A DNA stretch of 64,000 bases from Balneola sp. Lineage in GTDB: Bacteria > Bacteroidota > Rhodothermia > Balneolales > Balneolaceae. The notes under the pieces were generated by a model. The model did not search any database, was not told the DNA's origin, and was given only the letters and a program-made list of their open reading frames with translations. Numbering within the stretch: the stretch's first letter is position 1; each line of letters opens with the position of its first letter. The position numbers and the translations under genes are program-made. This document shows, in pieces, positions 26,319-34,059 of the stretch. The stretch lies in NCBI GenBank assembly GCA_002694685.1, contig NZMW01000016.1, positions 1 through 64,000 on the forward strand. The letters run 5' to 3'.

Positions 26319-27437
26319 ATGAATTGTCAGTTTACTTTTCTAGCCTGCTTAGTATTTATTTTCTGGGGATGCACTCCCGATCAAAACACCCAATCCGATG
26401 TCGTTATTTCAAACCCCGAATATGGTTCGTGGCAAGATTTTGATAACCCGCCTTTCGAATTTAAATTGATTGATACTTTTGATTTCGAATCCTTTGACGA
26501 GCTCGTTATAGGTGATATTTCATTCCTCATCAGTGATACTGAAAACAACCTCTACTTTCTGGATTCATCACAAAGCAAACTTATTTCTATTGATTCAGAT
26601 GGCAACCTCCGCTGGGAAACCGGGCAACCGGGACGTGGGCCGGGAGATTTCCAATTTCCACTGGGACTGGTTACCGACGGGGAGTTTCTGTACCTAAGCA
26701 ATATCATGGCCACGCGATTAGACAAATACGCTATACAGGGAAACTTCATCCAAAGCTATGAATTTGGGCCGGAGCTATATATGGGAATCCCAATAGGCAT
26801 CACTAATAATAACCAAGTGGTAATCAGAACTCGTTTGGATGGAAAAATTGGCAGCAGCATCAACCTGGTTGAACTTGCTGCAGACTCCTTAATAACGGTA
26901 ACCGTTCAGGAATACGATCAGACCAATGGATTGGAAATGTTCGAGCGAGCTAATGAAGGAGCCAACATGACCGTTCACAATAATTCCATAATAGAAGGTA
27001 ATTTGTTTGAATATGCCTCTACCTTTTATGATTTAGATCAGGATACCATTAAGACGGTAAGCCGAAATTTTGATAGTATAGTCCGACCCGGAATTGCCTC
27101 AGTCAACGGACGGGAACAAGTTTCAACTTTTAGTCTTGTTGATCCTCCCAGCTTTCTAAATGATGGATATTATCTGGCACGAGCTGAATGGCCGGCCAAT
27201 GTTGAAAATCCTGATCAGGTGGTAGAAGATGGATTAAGAGGAAATCAAAAAGAAGTCACCTACAGAAATAGCCTCGACCTTTTCAACTCAGATGATGAAC
27301 TACTCTATTCTTTCGAGAGTGATGGAAAACAATCCGAGTTTGGAGAATTGCTTCATACCGATAATAACGGCTTTGTCTATTTCCTTACAAACGATCCCGC
27401 TCCTGCTATCCAAAAATATCAGCTGATTCTTGATTGA
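26319..27437 (+). CDS. 6-bladed beta-propeller lipoprotein, copy 1
   Basis: 372 aa. A lipoprotein signal ends in FWGC (Cys near residue 19). The mature part has repeated blades such as NNLYFLDSSQSKLISIDSDGNLRWETG, GRGPGDFQFPLGLV and LYLSNIMATRLDKYAIQGN, typical of the Bacteroidota 6-bladed beta-propeller (DUF5128-like) family. It begins a tandem set of three paralogues sharing the ISNPEYG(S/A) start of the mature domain, the GPGDF blade and a closing LLYS(F/I)E.DG. Probably surface or periplasmic ligand-binding; function unknown. No enzyme gene is in the set. Confidence 0.85.
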   Translation: MNCQFTFLACLVFIFWGCTPDQNTQSDVVISNPEYGSWQDFDNPPFEFKLIDTFDFESFDELVIGDISFLISDTENNLYFLDSSQSKLISIDSDGNLRWETGQPGRGPGDFQFPLGLVTDGEFLYLSNIMATRLDKYAIQGNFIQSYEFGPELYMGIPIGITNNNQVVIRTRLDGKIGSSINLVELAADSLITVTVQEYDQTNGLEMFERANEGANMTVHNNSIIEGNLFEYASTFYDLDQDTIKTVSRNFDSIVRPGIASVNGREQVSTFSLVDPPSFLNDGYYLARAEWPANVENPDQVVEDGLRGNQKEVTYRNSLDLFNSDDELLYSFESDGKQSEFGELLHTDNNGFVYFLTNDPAPAIQKYQLILD

Positions 27438-27473
27438 ACCATAAAGTAAAATTTTACTTAAAACACTTTTTAA

Positions 27474-28622
27474 ATGAATTTAAAATTCATTTTATCACAA
27501 ATATTGTGCTTAATAATCCTAAGTACTGCTTGTTCAAAGGCAGATTTAGACAGTAATAAAATCACCACCATTGATGAGAATGGTGTCGAGATTACTTCAA
27601 ATCCAGAAAGTGGAACGTGGCAGAGCTCTGATACCAGAAAGATACAGTTCGAGCTAATTGATCAGTTCTCATTTCAAGATTCTGAAGAAAAAATCATTTC
27701 CGGTATTACCTTTTTATCTCAGGGTCCGGATGAGCACATCTACTTTTTTGATAGACAACAGAATGAGCTTAGCTCTATTAACCAAAAAGGTGAGCTGAGA
27801 TGGTCAGTTGGTCAGACTGGGAGAGGACCCGGGGATTTTGAGAATGTCTCCGGCATGAAAGTAATCGATGACAAAATCCTTGTTTCTAACGTACAGGGCA
27901 CGCGCATTGACTTATTTGATCTGGATGGAAATTTCGACCGTTCTATCCAATTACAAGATGACATCATCTTTGCAAAAATTATTGGTAAAACACCTGACGG
28001 TGAATTGGTCATAAGCTCTATGCTTAGAGGGAAACTTGGAGTGACTGTCCACATGGTAAACATCGACCCTGAATCTACTGCTACAAATACTTCGTTTCCC
28101 ATTTCTCAGGGCCCCGAACTGGATATAAAGGTAGGAGTTGGTCTTGATGCAGGCTTATCAATAAGAGACGGAAAAATTTATTCCGGAAATACTTCCACCT
28201 ATGAAATTGGGGTCTATTCTATGACCGGAGAACTTCTTCAAAAGATTACTCGTGATTTCAATAAAATGGTCCGCCCCGGTATTATGAAAATGGAAAATTA
28301 TAGTGGAATCAGAACATTTGGAGAACTGTCAAACCCCTACTTCCTAAATAATGGCAGCTTTATTACTGTAGCTCTTTGGCCGAAGAATATTGAAGATCCG
28401 GATGACTACATGAATAAAGTTCAGAACAATACAGCCCCTGATGTCATCAGAGCAAACTCACTAGACTACTTCAGTAAAGATGGTGAGCTTCTTTATTCTA
28501 TTGAGCATGACGGGTTTTATCCCGAGATAGGAAACCTTCAATTCATCAATGAGAATAACATCCTTTACACTGTGAAAAGATTAACAATTAATAGGTATAA
28601 AATGAATGTAGAGAATGAATAA
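27474..28622 (+). CDS. 6-bladed beta-propeller lipoprotein, copy 2
   Basis: 382 aa. Lipobox LSTAC (Cys about residue 20). The mature sequence follows the same plan as its neighbours: GVEITSNPESGTWQ at the start, blade repeats HIYFFDRQQNELSSINQKGELRWSVG and GRGPGDFENVSGM, and LLYSIEHDG near the end. It lies 36 bp after copy 1 with no terminator, so co-transcription is likely. Similarity to copies 1 and 3 is clear by eye in the conserved blades but low elsewhere, suggesting old duplication with diverged ligand surfaces. Confidence 0.85.
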   Translation: MNLKFILSQILCLIILSTACSKADLDSNKITTIDENGVEITSNPESGTWQSSDTRKIQFELIDQFSFQDSEEKIISGITFLSQGPDEHIYFFDRQQNELSSINQKGELRWSVGQTGRGPGDFENVSGMKVIDDKILVSNVQGTRIDLFDLDGNFDRSIQLQDDIIFAKIIGKTPDGELVISSMLRGKLGVTVHMVNIDPESTATNTSFPISQGPELDIKVGVGLDAGLSIRDGKIYSGNTSTYEIGVYSMTGELLQKITRDFNKMVRPGIMKMENYSGIRTFGELSNPYFLNNGSFITVALWPKNIEDPDDYMNKVQNNTAPDVIRANSLDYFSKDGELLYSIEHDGFYPEIGNLQFINENNILYTVKRLTINRYKMNVENE

Positions 28623-28689
28623 TTTTTTGACTTTGTTCGGTAACTGTTCCATTAAATATTCATTAACCTGATCATATAAAACCCCACAA

Positions 28690-29832
28690 ATGCTTAGTAA
28701 AATTAATTACTTAATATTTTTATTTACACTCCTGCTAATTGGCGGGTGTACCCAAAATAAATCAGACACAAAAAACTCTAGTATTGATGAAAGTGGCACC
28801 GAAGTCATTTCAAACCCCGAGTATGGTGCCCTTCAAGAGAACGAAAACCCTGTTCAGTTTGAGCTGGTTAGTGAGTTCACATTCAAAGAAACCGATGATC
28901 TATTAGTAGGCAGCATTGGAGATTTAAATACGGATAGTGATGGTAATATCTATTTCTACGATTTCAGGTTTTCGAGAATTGTATCTCTGGATGAAAACGG
29001 AGATGTACGCTGGGTAACCGGTCAGGAAGGAAAAGGTCCGGGAGACTTCATGCGGGTAAGAGGCATGGTTCTTCATAATGATCTACTTTATATATCTAAC
29101 CAGTCCGGCAGTAGACTCGACCGATTCAATTTGAATGGAGAATATCTTGGTAGCTCTGACTACCCATTAGAAATTGATGGTTCCTCAATTTTGGGATTTT
29201 CCGATGATGGTAAGCTCATTCTATCCCAAAGCGCAGTGGGAATTGTAGGCACAAAAATCCACGTCGTTGAATTTGACGGTTCCTCTTTTACTCCAACCAA
29301 CTCATTTGATGTAGATCAATCCGGTGGAAAAGAAATCCCCAAAAATGTTGGAATGTCGGTCGGTATCGAATATCAGGATGGCCAAATTATATCCGGAAGT
29401 GCCGGCAAAGACTATGAACTGGACTTTTATAACCTCGATGGAAAAATCGCAAAAACCATCAATCGTGATTTTGATAAGTTATCTGGAATTGGCTCCGCCA
29501 ATGGAATGACCCTGTCCTACAGCAGTATCCAATATGAGTTTGAGCTAAAAAGTGGTCACTTTTTTGTGTTTGCACGCTGGGCTGCCGGGGTTACAGATGC
29601 TGATCAGGAAGTCAAAAAGAGAGCTAACGAGAATTATGTATATCCAACAAATAAAAACACCTTAGATCTGTTTACTCAAGATGGAAAATTACTTTATTCC
29701 ATAGAAGGAGATGGCAGTAGTTTTAAACTAGGATATCCGGTTCATACAGATCAAAACGGTTTAGTCTACTTCATGACAACCAGCCCAACCCTTTCGCTAA
29801 AGAAATATAGGGTCACTATAAAAGAGAGGTAA
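28690..29832 (+). CDS. 6-bladed beta-propeller lipoprotein, copy 3
   Basis: 380 aa. Lipobox LIGGC (Cys near residue 20). The mature start GTEVISNPEYGALQ, the blade NIYFYDFRFSRIVSLDENGDVRWVTG, GKGPGDFMRVRGM, and the ending LLYSIEGDGSSFKLGYPVHTD match copies 1 and 2. It is 67 bp after copy 2. The downstream gene is glutaryl-CoA dehydrogenase, 71 bp away; whether they share a transcript is unclear. Confidence 0.85.
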   Translation: MLSKINYLIFLFTLLLIGGCTQNKSDTKNSSIDESGTEVISNPEYGALQENENPVQFELVSEFTFKETDDLLVGSIGDLNTDSDGNIYFYDFRFSRIVSLDENGDVRWVTGQEGKGPGDFMRVRGMVLHNDLLYISNQSGSRLDRFNLNGEYLGSSDYPLEIDGSSILGFSDDGKLILSQSAVGIVGTKIHVVEFDGSSFTPTNSFDVDQSGGKEIPKNVGMSVGIEYQDGQIISGSAGKDYELDFYNLDGKIAKTINRDFDKLSGIGSANGMTLSYSSIQYEFELKSGHFFVFARWAAGVTDADQEVKKRANENYVYPTNKNTLDLFTQDGKLLYSIEGDGSSFKLGYPVHTDQNGLVYFMTTSPTLSLKKYRVTIKER

Positions 29833-29903
29833 AAACAGTTTAACCCGTTGTGCATTTTCCGTACTATTCACTAACGAAATTTTAAGACTACAGCCCAGAT
29901 ATA

Positions 29904-31112
29904 ATGTCAAAGAACCTATTCAACATCGACGACGCTTTTCTATTTGAATCGGAACTCAATGAGGAAGACCGCCTTATTATGGAGACCGCTCGGGACTATG
30001 CGCAAAGTAAGCTTGAGCCCCGGGCTTTAAAGGGAAATACGGAAGAGTACTTTGATCAGGATATCGCCAAAGAAATGGGTGAAATGGGTCTGCTTGGCGT
30101 TACTATTCCTGAAGAATATGGAGGCTCTGAAGCCAGCTACACCGCCTATGGATTGATTGCGCGTGAGGTTGAGCGGGTGGACTCTGGCTACCGCTCTTTT
30201 ATGAGTGTGCAGTCCTCGCTGGTCATGTACCCTATTTCTACTTTTGGGACTGAAGAGCAAAAGCAGAAATTCCTTCCCAAACTGGCATCCGGTGAAATGA
30301 TTGGGTGCTTTGGGCTCACCGAACCTGACCATGGTTCTGACCCGGGTTCTATGGTTACCACTGCTTTAAAAGTAGACGGCGGCTGGAAGATGAATGGCGC
30401 AAAAATGTGGATCACCAACTCCCCTATTGCTGATGTAGCTGTTGTTTGGGCTAAGGCCAAAGAGAGTAAAGAGGACGAAGGCGTAATCCGCGGGTTTTTA
30501 GTTGAAAAAGGAATGGACGGATTCACAGCTCCTCATACCAAATACAAAATGAGTTTACGTGCATCAGAAACTGGTGAATTGGTTTTTGATGATGTCTTCA
30601 TTCCAGACGAAAATATGTTTCCGGATATCAAAGGATTGAAAGGGCCGTTTATGTGCCTGAACTCAGCTCGCTACGGTATTGCCTGGGGCACCGTGGGAGC
30701 AGCTGAATTTTGCTATCAACGCGCACGTGATTATGTGCTAGACAGAAAGCAGTTTGGTAAGCCGTTGGCAGCCAATCAGCTTATCCAAACCAAGCTGGCC
30801 AATATGATGACCGACATCACTTCTATGCAGATGCTTGCATATCGTTTAGGAAAACTCAAAGACGAAGGCCGTGATCATCCTTCCATGACTTCCCTTGCCA
30901 AACGTAACAATTGTGGCAAAGCCCTCGAAATTTCCCGCATCTCCAGGGATATGCATGGCGGAAATGGTATTGTTGGTGATTATCGGGTTATCCATCATGT
31001 AATGAATTTGGAATCCGTAAACACTTACGAAGGCACTTATGATATTCACGGTTTAATACTCGGCCGTGAGATTACCGGAATTCAAGCCTTCACTCCAAAA
31101 GGGAATGATTAG
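29904..31112 (+). CDS. gcdH: Glutaryl-CoA dehydrogenase
   Basis: 402 aa acyl-CoA dehydrogenase. The glutaryl-CoA type is indicated by KYKMSLRASETGELVFDDVFIP, the RYGIAWGTVGAAEFCYQRARDYVLDRKQFGKPLA block, and the catalytic E376 in ESVNTYEGTYDIHGLILGREITG, close to the human and Pseudomonas enzymes. It oxidises and decarboxylates glutaryl-CoA to crotonyl-CoA in lysine/tryptophan breakdown, with electrons going to ETF. No other lysine-degradation gene is adjacent. DUF433 follows 22 bp downstream. Confidence 0.93.
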   Translation: MSKNLFNIDDAFLFESELNEEDRLIMETARDYAQSKLEPRALKGNTEEYFDQDIAKEMGEMGLLGVTIPEEYGGSEASYTAYGLIAREVERVDSGYRSFMSVQSSLVMYPISTFGTEEQKQKFLPKLASGEMIGCFGLTEPDHGSDPGSMVTTALKVDGGWKMNGAKMWITNSPIADVAVVWAKAKESKEDEGVIRGFLVEKGMDGFTAPHTKYKMSLRASETGELVFDDVFIPDENMFPDIKGLKGPFMCLNSARYGIAWGTVGAAEFCYQRARDYVLDRKQFGKPLAANQLIQTKLANMMTDITSMQMLAYRLGKLKDEGRDHPSMTSLAKRNNCGKALEISRISRDMHGGNGIVGDYRVIHHVMNLESVNTYEGTYDIHGLILGREITGIQAFTPKGND

Positions 31113-31134
31113 TTAAAATTCATTACTTTTAATC

Positions 31135-31347
31135 ATGGACTGGAAAGAACACATAATTTCTGAACCCAAAGTTTTATTTGGAAAGCCCGCCATTAAAGGC
31201 ACCAGAATATCTGTGGAACTTATTTTAGAGAAGCTTGGTAACGGCATTTCTAAGGATGAATTACTAGAATCATATCCTCATCTCACCGAAGAAAAGATTC
31301 AGGCATGTATTTCTTATGCTGCGGATACGCTGAAATCAGAAAACTAA
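31135..31347 (+). CDS. DUF433 domain protein (orphan antitoxin-like)
   Basis: 70 aa, full length for the family. The motif EPKVLFGKPAIKGTRISVELILEKLGNGISKDELLESYPHLTEEKIQACISYA is the DUF433 (VapB-like HTH) fold. Such proteins are usually followed by a DUF5615 PIN-like toxin; here the next gene is a yccF remnant, so no toxin partner is visible. It is either a solitary member or regulated with gcdH (22 bp upstream). Confidence 0.9.
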   Translation: MDWKEHIISEPKVLFGKPAIKGTRISVELILEKLGNGISKDELLESYPHLTEEKIQACISYAADTLKSEN

Positions 31348-31351
31348 TACT

Positions 31352-31725
31352 ATGAATGCACTCGGCAACATCCTCTGGTTTATTTTCGGCGGAATTTTCG
31401 TAGCCATTGAATATGCAATATCCAGTCTGATACTTTGCATCACAATCATTGGGATTCCTTTTGGTGTGCAGACGTTTAAGCTGCCCGACTTTCTCTGTTT
31501 CCCTTTGGGAAGAAAACGGTGGTTAATGAAAAATCAGATGGCTGCCTTTCTTTAGCGATGAATATTTTATGGATTTTGGTGGGAGGAATCTGGATTAGCA
31601 TTACTCATATTATATTTGGAGCTATTCTCTTTATCACCATTATTGGTATTCCTTTTGCAAAGCAGCATTTTAAATTGGCTTCCGTGGCACTGCTTCCTTT
31701 TGGGCGGGATATTGTGGATGAGTAA
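31352..31725 (+). pseudogene. yccF-like membrane protein, interrupted by a frameshift
   Basis: Two YccF domains are present in different frames. The first (31352 on) reads NILWFIFGGIFVAIEYAISS ... ITIIGIPFGVQTFKL, then goes out of frame and stops at 31555. In the other frame ARLSLFPFGKKTVV leads into NILWILVGGIWISITHIIFGAILFITIIGIPFAKQHFKL and ends at 31725. Joining them at about 31483, by supplying one missing G between CTG and CCC, restores a normal ~125-residue YccF protein. Either a real inactivating deletion or a sequencing error. The family is of unknown function, with paired membrane segments. Confidence 0.85.
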
Positions 31726-31811
31726 TTTAGTCTAGTTCTAAATCCCCCTGTTTATAATTATTTACAGATGCCTCTGTGATATTTATGATACCTTCAGAAA
31801 AAGGAGGTTTT

Positions 31812-32300
31812 ATGAATTCAATTCTATCTAAAATACTGGCAGGCATTGCATTAATCTTTGTTGTAGTACAATTCTTCGGACCAGATCAAACTTTACCGGA
31901 TGCTGATCCCGCAAAGGATTTTCTTGCAAATACAAACCCGCCTCAAGAGGTAACAACCATCATTAAAACTGCTTGTTACGATTGCCATTCTTATCAAACC
32001 AAATATCCTTGGTATGCAGGGATTGAGCCTTTATCGTGGTGGCTGCAGGACCATATTGAGCATGGCCGTGATGAATTGAATTTCTCTGAGTGGACAGACT
32101 ATACAACGCGCAGAGCCGATCATAAACTGGAAGAAGCCATTGAACTCGTTGAAGAAGAAGAAATGCCTTTACCATCTTATACCCGGGTTCACTGGGAAGC
32201 TAATCTTACTGATCAGCAACGCGAGGAATTAAATAAATGGTTTACTTCTGTAAGAGAACAACTCCCTTCTGAACCAGAAGACCAAACCGAAGAAGATTAA
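31812..32300 (+). CDS. Haem-binding domain (Haem_bd) cytochrome-like protein
   Basis: 162 aa from the ATG at 31812, chosen because a strong AAGGAGGT ribosome site lies 3-4 bp upstream; an in-frame ATG at 31776 has none. An N-terminal helix (SILSKILAGIALIFVVVQFF) serves as anchor or signal. The haem motif is C55-YD-C58-H59, and the surrounding NTNPPQEVTTIIKTACYDCHSYQTKYPWYAGIEPLSWW is the Haem_bd family signature. A probable periplasmic or membrane-anchored mono-haem electron carrier or sensor. It stands alone, with no obvious redox partner nearby. Confidence 0.88.
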   Translation: MNSILSKILAGIALIFVVVQFFGPDQTLPDADPAKDFLANTNPPQEVTTIIKTACYDCHSYQTKYPWYAGIEPLSWWLQDHIEHGRDELNFSEWTDYTTRRADHKLEEAIELVEEEEMPLPSYTRVHWEANLTDQQREELNKWFTSVREQLPSEPEDQTEED

Positions 32301-32352
32301 AGGTTTTTTTCAATTCATTGATTTACTTTAAGCTCAAAATTAAAAGGAAGGT

Positions 32353-32850
32353 ATGCAGCTTAAAGAACAGCTTTTAGGAAACACCGACGCTCTTATACAG
32401 AGAATTGAAAAGTTTACAGATGCTCAATTCAATAAAAAACCGGCACCAGACTCATGGTCAGCTGCCAATGTTATTGAGCATTTATACCGGTCAGAATTTG
32501 GCTTACCTCGGTTATTTACCTCTGAGACTGAAGCACTCACCGACAGAGCTCCAGACTCTTTGGTTGAACCTATGAAGAAAAGGTTTTTAGAATCAGATAA
32601 GCCCATGAATGCTTCTGGTGTAATTCTCCCGACCGGTGACGCAAAATCCAAAGCGGAGCTCATTCAAACTTTTACGGAAAACCGCGCTAAAATCGCTGAC
32701 CTCATTGATGAGTTACCGGAAGAAGAACTCTGCTTGAAATTTGCACATCCTATTTTTGGAAATCTTACCCGCATGGAGTGGGTACATTTTAGTATCATTC
32801 ACACCCAGCGACATATGCGTCAATTGGATCGCATTCAGACTCAACTTTAA
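32353..32850 (+). CDS. DinB family protein
   Basis: 165 aa four-helix DinB/YfiT-like fold. Helix 1 includes LGNTDALIQRIEKFTDAQFNKKPAPDSWSAANVIEHLYRSE with the first metal-site His; the last helix has MEWVHFSIIHTQRHMRQLDRI with two further histidines (IHTQRH). A metal-dependent thiol-transferase or hydrolase-like role is usual for this fold; the substrate is unknown. Flanked by unrelated single genes. Confidence 0.9.
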   Translation: MQLKEQLLGNTDALIQRIEKFTDAQFNKKPAPDSWSAANVIEHLYRSEFGLPRLFTSETEALTDRAPDSLVEPMKKRFLESDKPMNASGVILPTGDAKSKAELIQTFTENRAKIADLIDELPEEELCLKFAHPIFGNLTRMEWVHFSIIHTQRHMRQLDRIQTQL

Positions 32851-32895
32851 CAACCGTACTTAAATAAATTTTCACATTAGGGACCATTCATCACT

Positions 32896-33867
32896 ATGAG
32901 GAGTTTTTTGATCACACTTTGTGTATTCCTTTTATGTACTCTTTCTTCTATTTCTGTTGAAGCTCAGGATCAAATTGAACCAGCCGGTGAAGAAGTGGTT
33001 TTTAAAAGTAAAAATGCGGTTCTCAATGGACGGCTTGTGCTGCCCGACTCAGCGGTTAACGTTCCTGTAATTATTTTTATGGGGGGGATGTATGAGTGGG
33101 GAGATTTTCACCCGCAAAGAGATATATTTATTCGGGAAAACCTGGAAGCGGTTTTTCCGGATGCCGGCGTTGCTGTTTTCTATTATGATCCGCGTGGGAC
33201 CGGTGAATCTGAAGGTCGCTGGGGACGTGCTTCTCTCACAACCTTCGCCGATGATGCTAAAGCAGCCATCACTTATTTAGAACAGCGAAAAGAAATTGAT
33301 CCAAGTAGAATCGGGATTGTTGGCCAGGGAGAAGATGGATGGGTAGCACAAATTGTAGCCGCAACGGCTCCCCAAAAAGTAAAACTCATGGCTTCATTAG
33401 CCGGCCCTACTTTCGATCCAACCCGCCAGTTAGTTAATGAATATCACAGCGAATATGTGTGTGCTGGTCAAGACAGTGCCGCCGCTTATGAAAAAGCTGT
33501 TCAAAAGGCTCAGTCCCATCAAAACTGGGTTGCTGCCTTGCCGCTCACCAAAACCTGGAGACATATGAATATGAAGGTTGGTTTTGAGCCTGAAGAGTAT
33601 ATCAGACAAATACAGGTTCCTGCTTTATTTCTGTTTGCGAAAAACGATGGACAGGTTTACTCCGAATGGGGAACAGAAGCACTTAATGAAATATTCTCAA
33701 ATTCTCTCCCTGACAACTTCTCCGTTCATAGCATTGCAGGAGCAAATCATTTCTTCCATGTAACCCCACCCTGCTACGATTACTTAACAGAAAGCCAAAG
33801 TATTCAGCGTAACTTTTCTTTTAGATTTAAAGAGGTCTTTCAAGATTTTATCTTCAGTAACCTTTAA
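32896..33867 (+). CDS. Exported alpha/beta-hydrolase fold protein lacking nucleophile Ser
   Basis: 323 aa with a signal peptide ending in SVEAQ. The fold is clear: VPVIIFMGGMYEWGDF, FYYDPRGTGESEGRW, then the elbow VGQGEDGWVAQIVAA, ALFLFAKNDGQVY for the acid, and GANHFFHVT for the His. In relatives the elbow reads GHSEGG; here G145 stands where the catalytic serine should be, so classical esterase or peptidase activity is unlikely. It may bind rather than cleave, or use another chemistry. Single gene; a degenerate palindromic repeat follows. Confidence 0.85.
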   Translation: MRSFLITLCVFLLCTLSSISVEAQDQIEPAGEEVVFKSKNAVLNGRLVLPDSAVNVPVIIFMGGMYEWGDFHPQRDIFIRENLEAVFPDAGVAVFYYDPRGTGESEGRWGRASLTTFADDAKAAITYLEQRKEIDPSRIGIVGQGEDGWVAQIVAATAPQKVKLMASLAGPTFDPTRQLVNEYHSEYVCAGQDSAAAYEKAVQKAQSHQNWVAALPLTKTWRHMNMKVGFEPEEYIRQIQVPALFLFAKNDGQVYSEWGTEALNEIFSNSLPDNFSVHSIAGANHFFHVTPPCYDYLTESQSIQRNFSFRFKEVFQDFIFSNL

Positions 33868-33888
33868 CACAATTTCGATACTTGAATC

Positions 33889-33994
33889 TCTATTTGCGAG
33901 GATTTCCGATACCAAAAGAAGGTTGAAAAGTACGCTGACGAAGCAATCTCGAATACATTACCATGATCAACTAGATTGCTTCGCTTTTATGATT
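33889..33994. repeat. Degenerate palindromic repeat, second copy
   Basis: The arms CGAAGCAATCT (33939-33949) and AGATTGCTTCG (33973-33983) are exact inverted copies around a CATGATCAA centre. TTTGCGAGGATTTCC precedes, as in the terminal TTGCGAG of the element at 19416. Same family, with weaker outer ends. Confidence 0.7.
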
Positions 33995-34059
33995 CCTTAA
34001 TCTATATCATAGTCTGAAAACCGCTCGCAAATGGATCCTACACACCGAACTTAGTTCTG

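Noticed and set aside
31776-31811. Upstream ATG of the haem-binding gene
   Set aside because: The AAGGAGGT site fits ATG 31812, and the extra residues would precede the signal/anchor helix.
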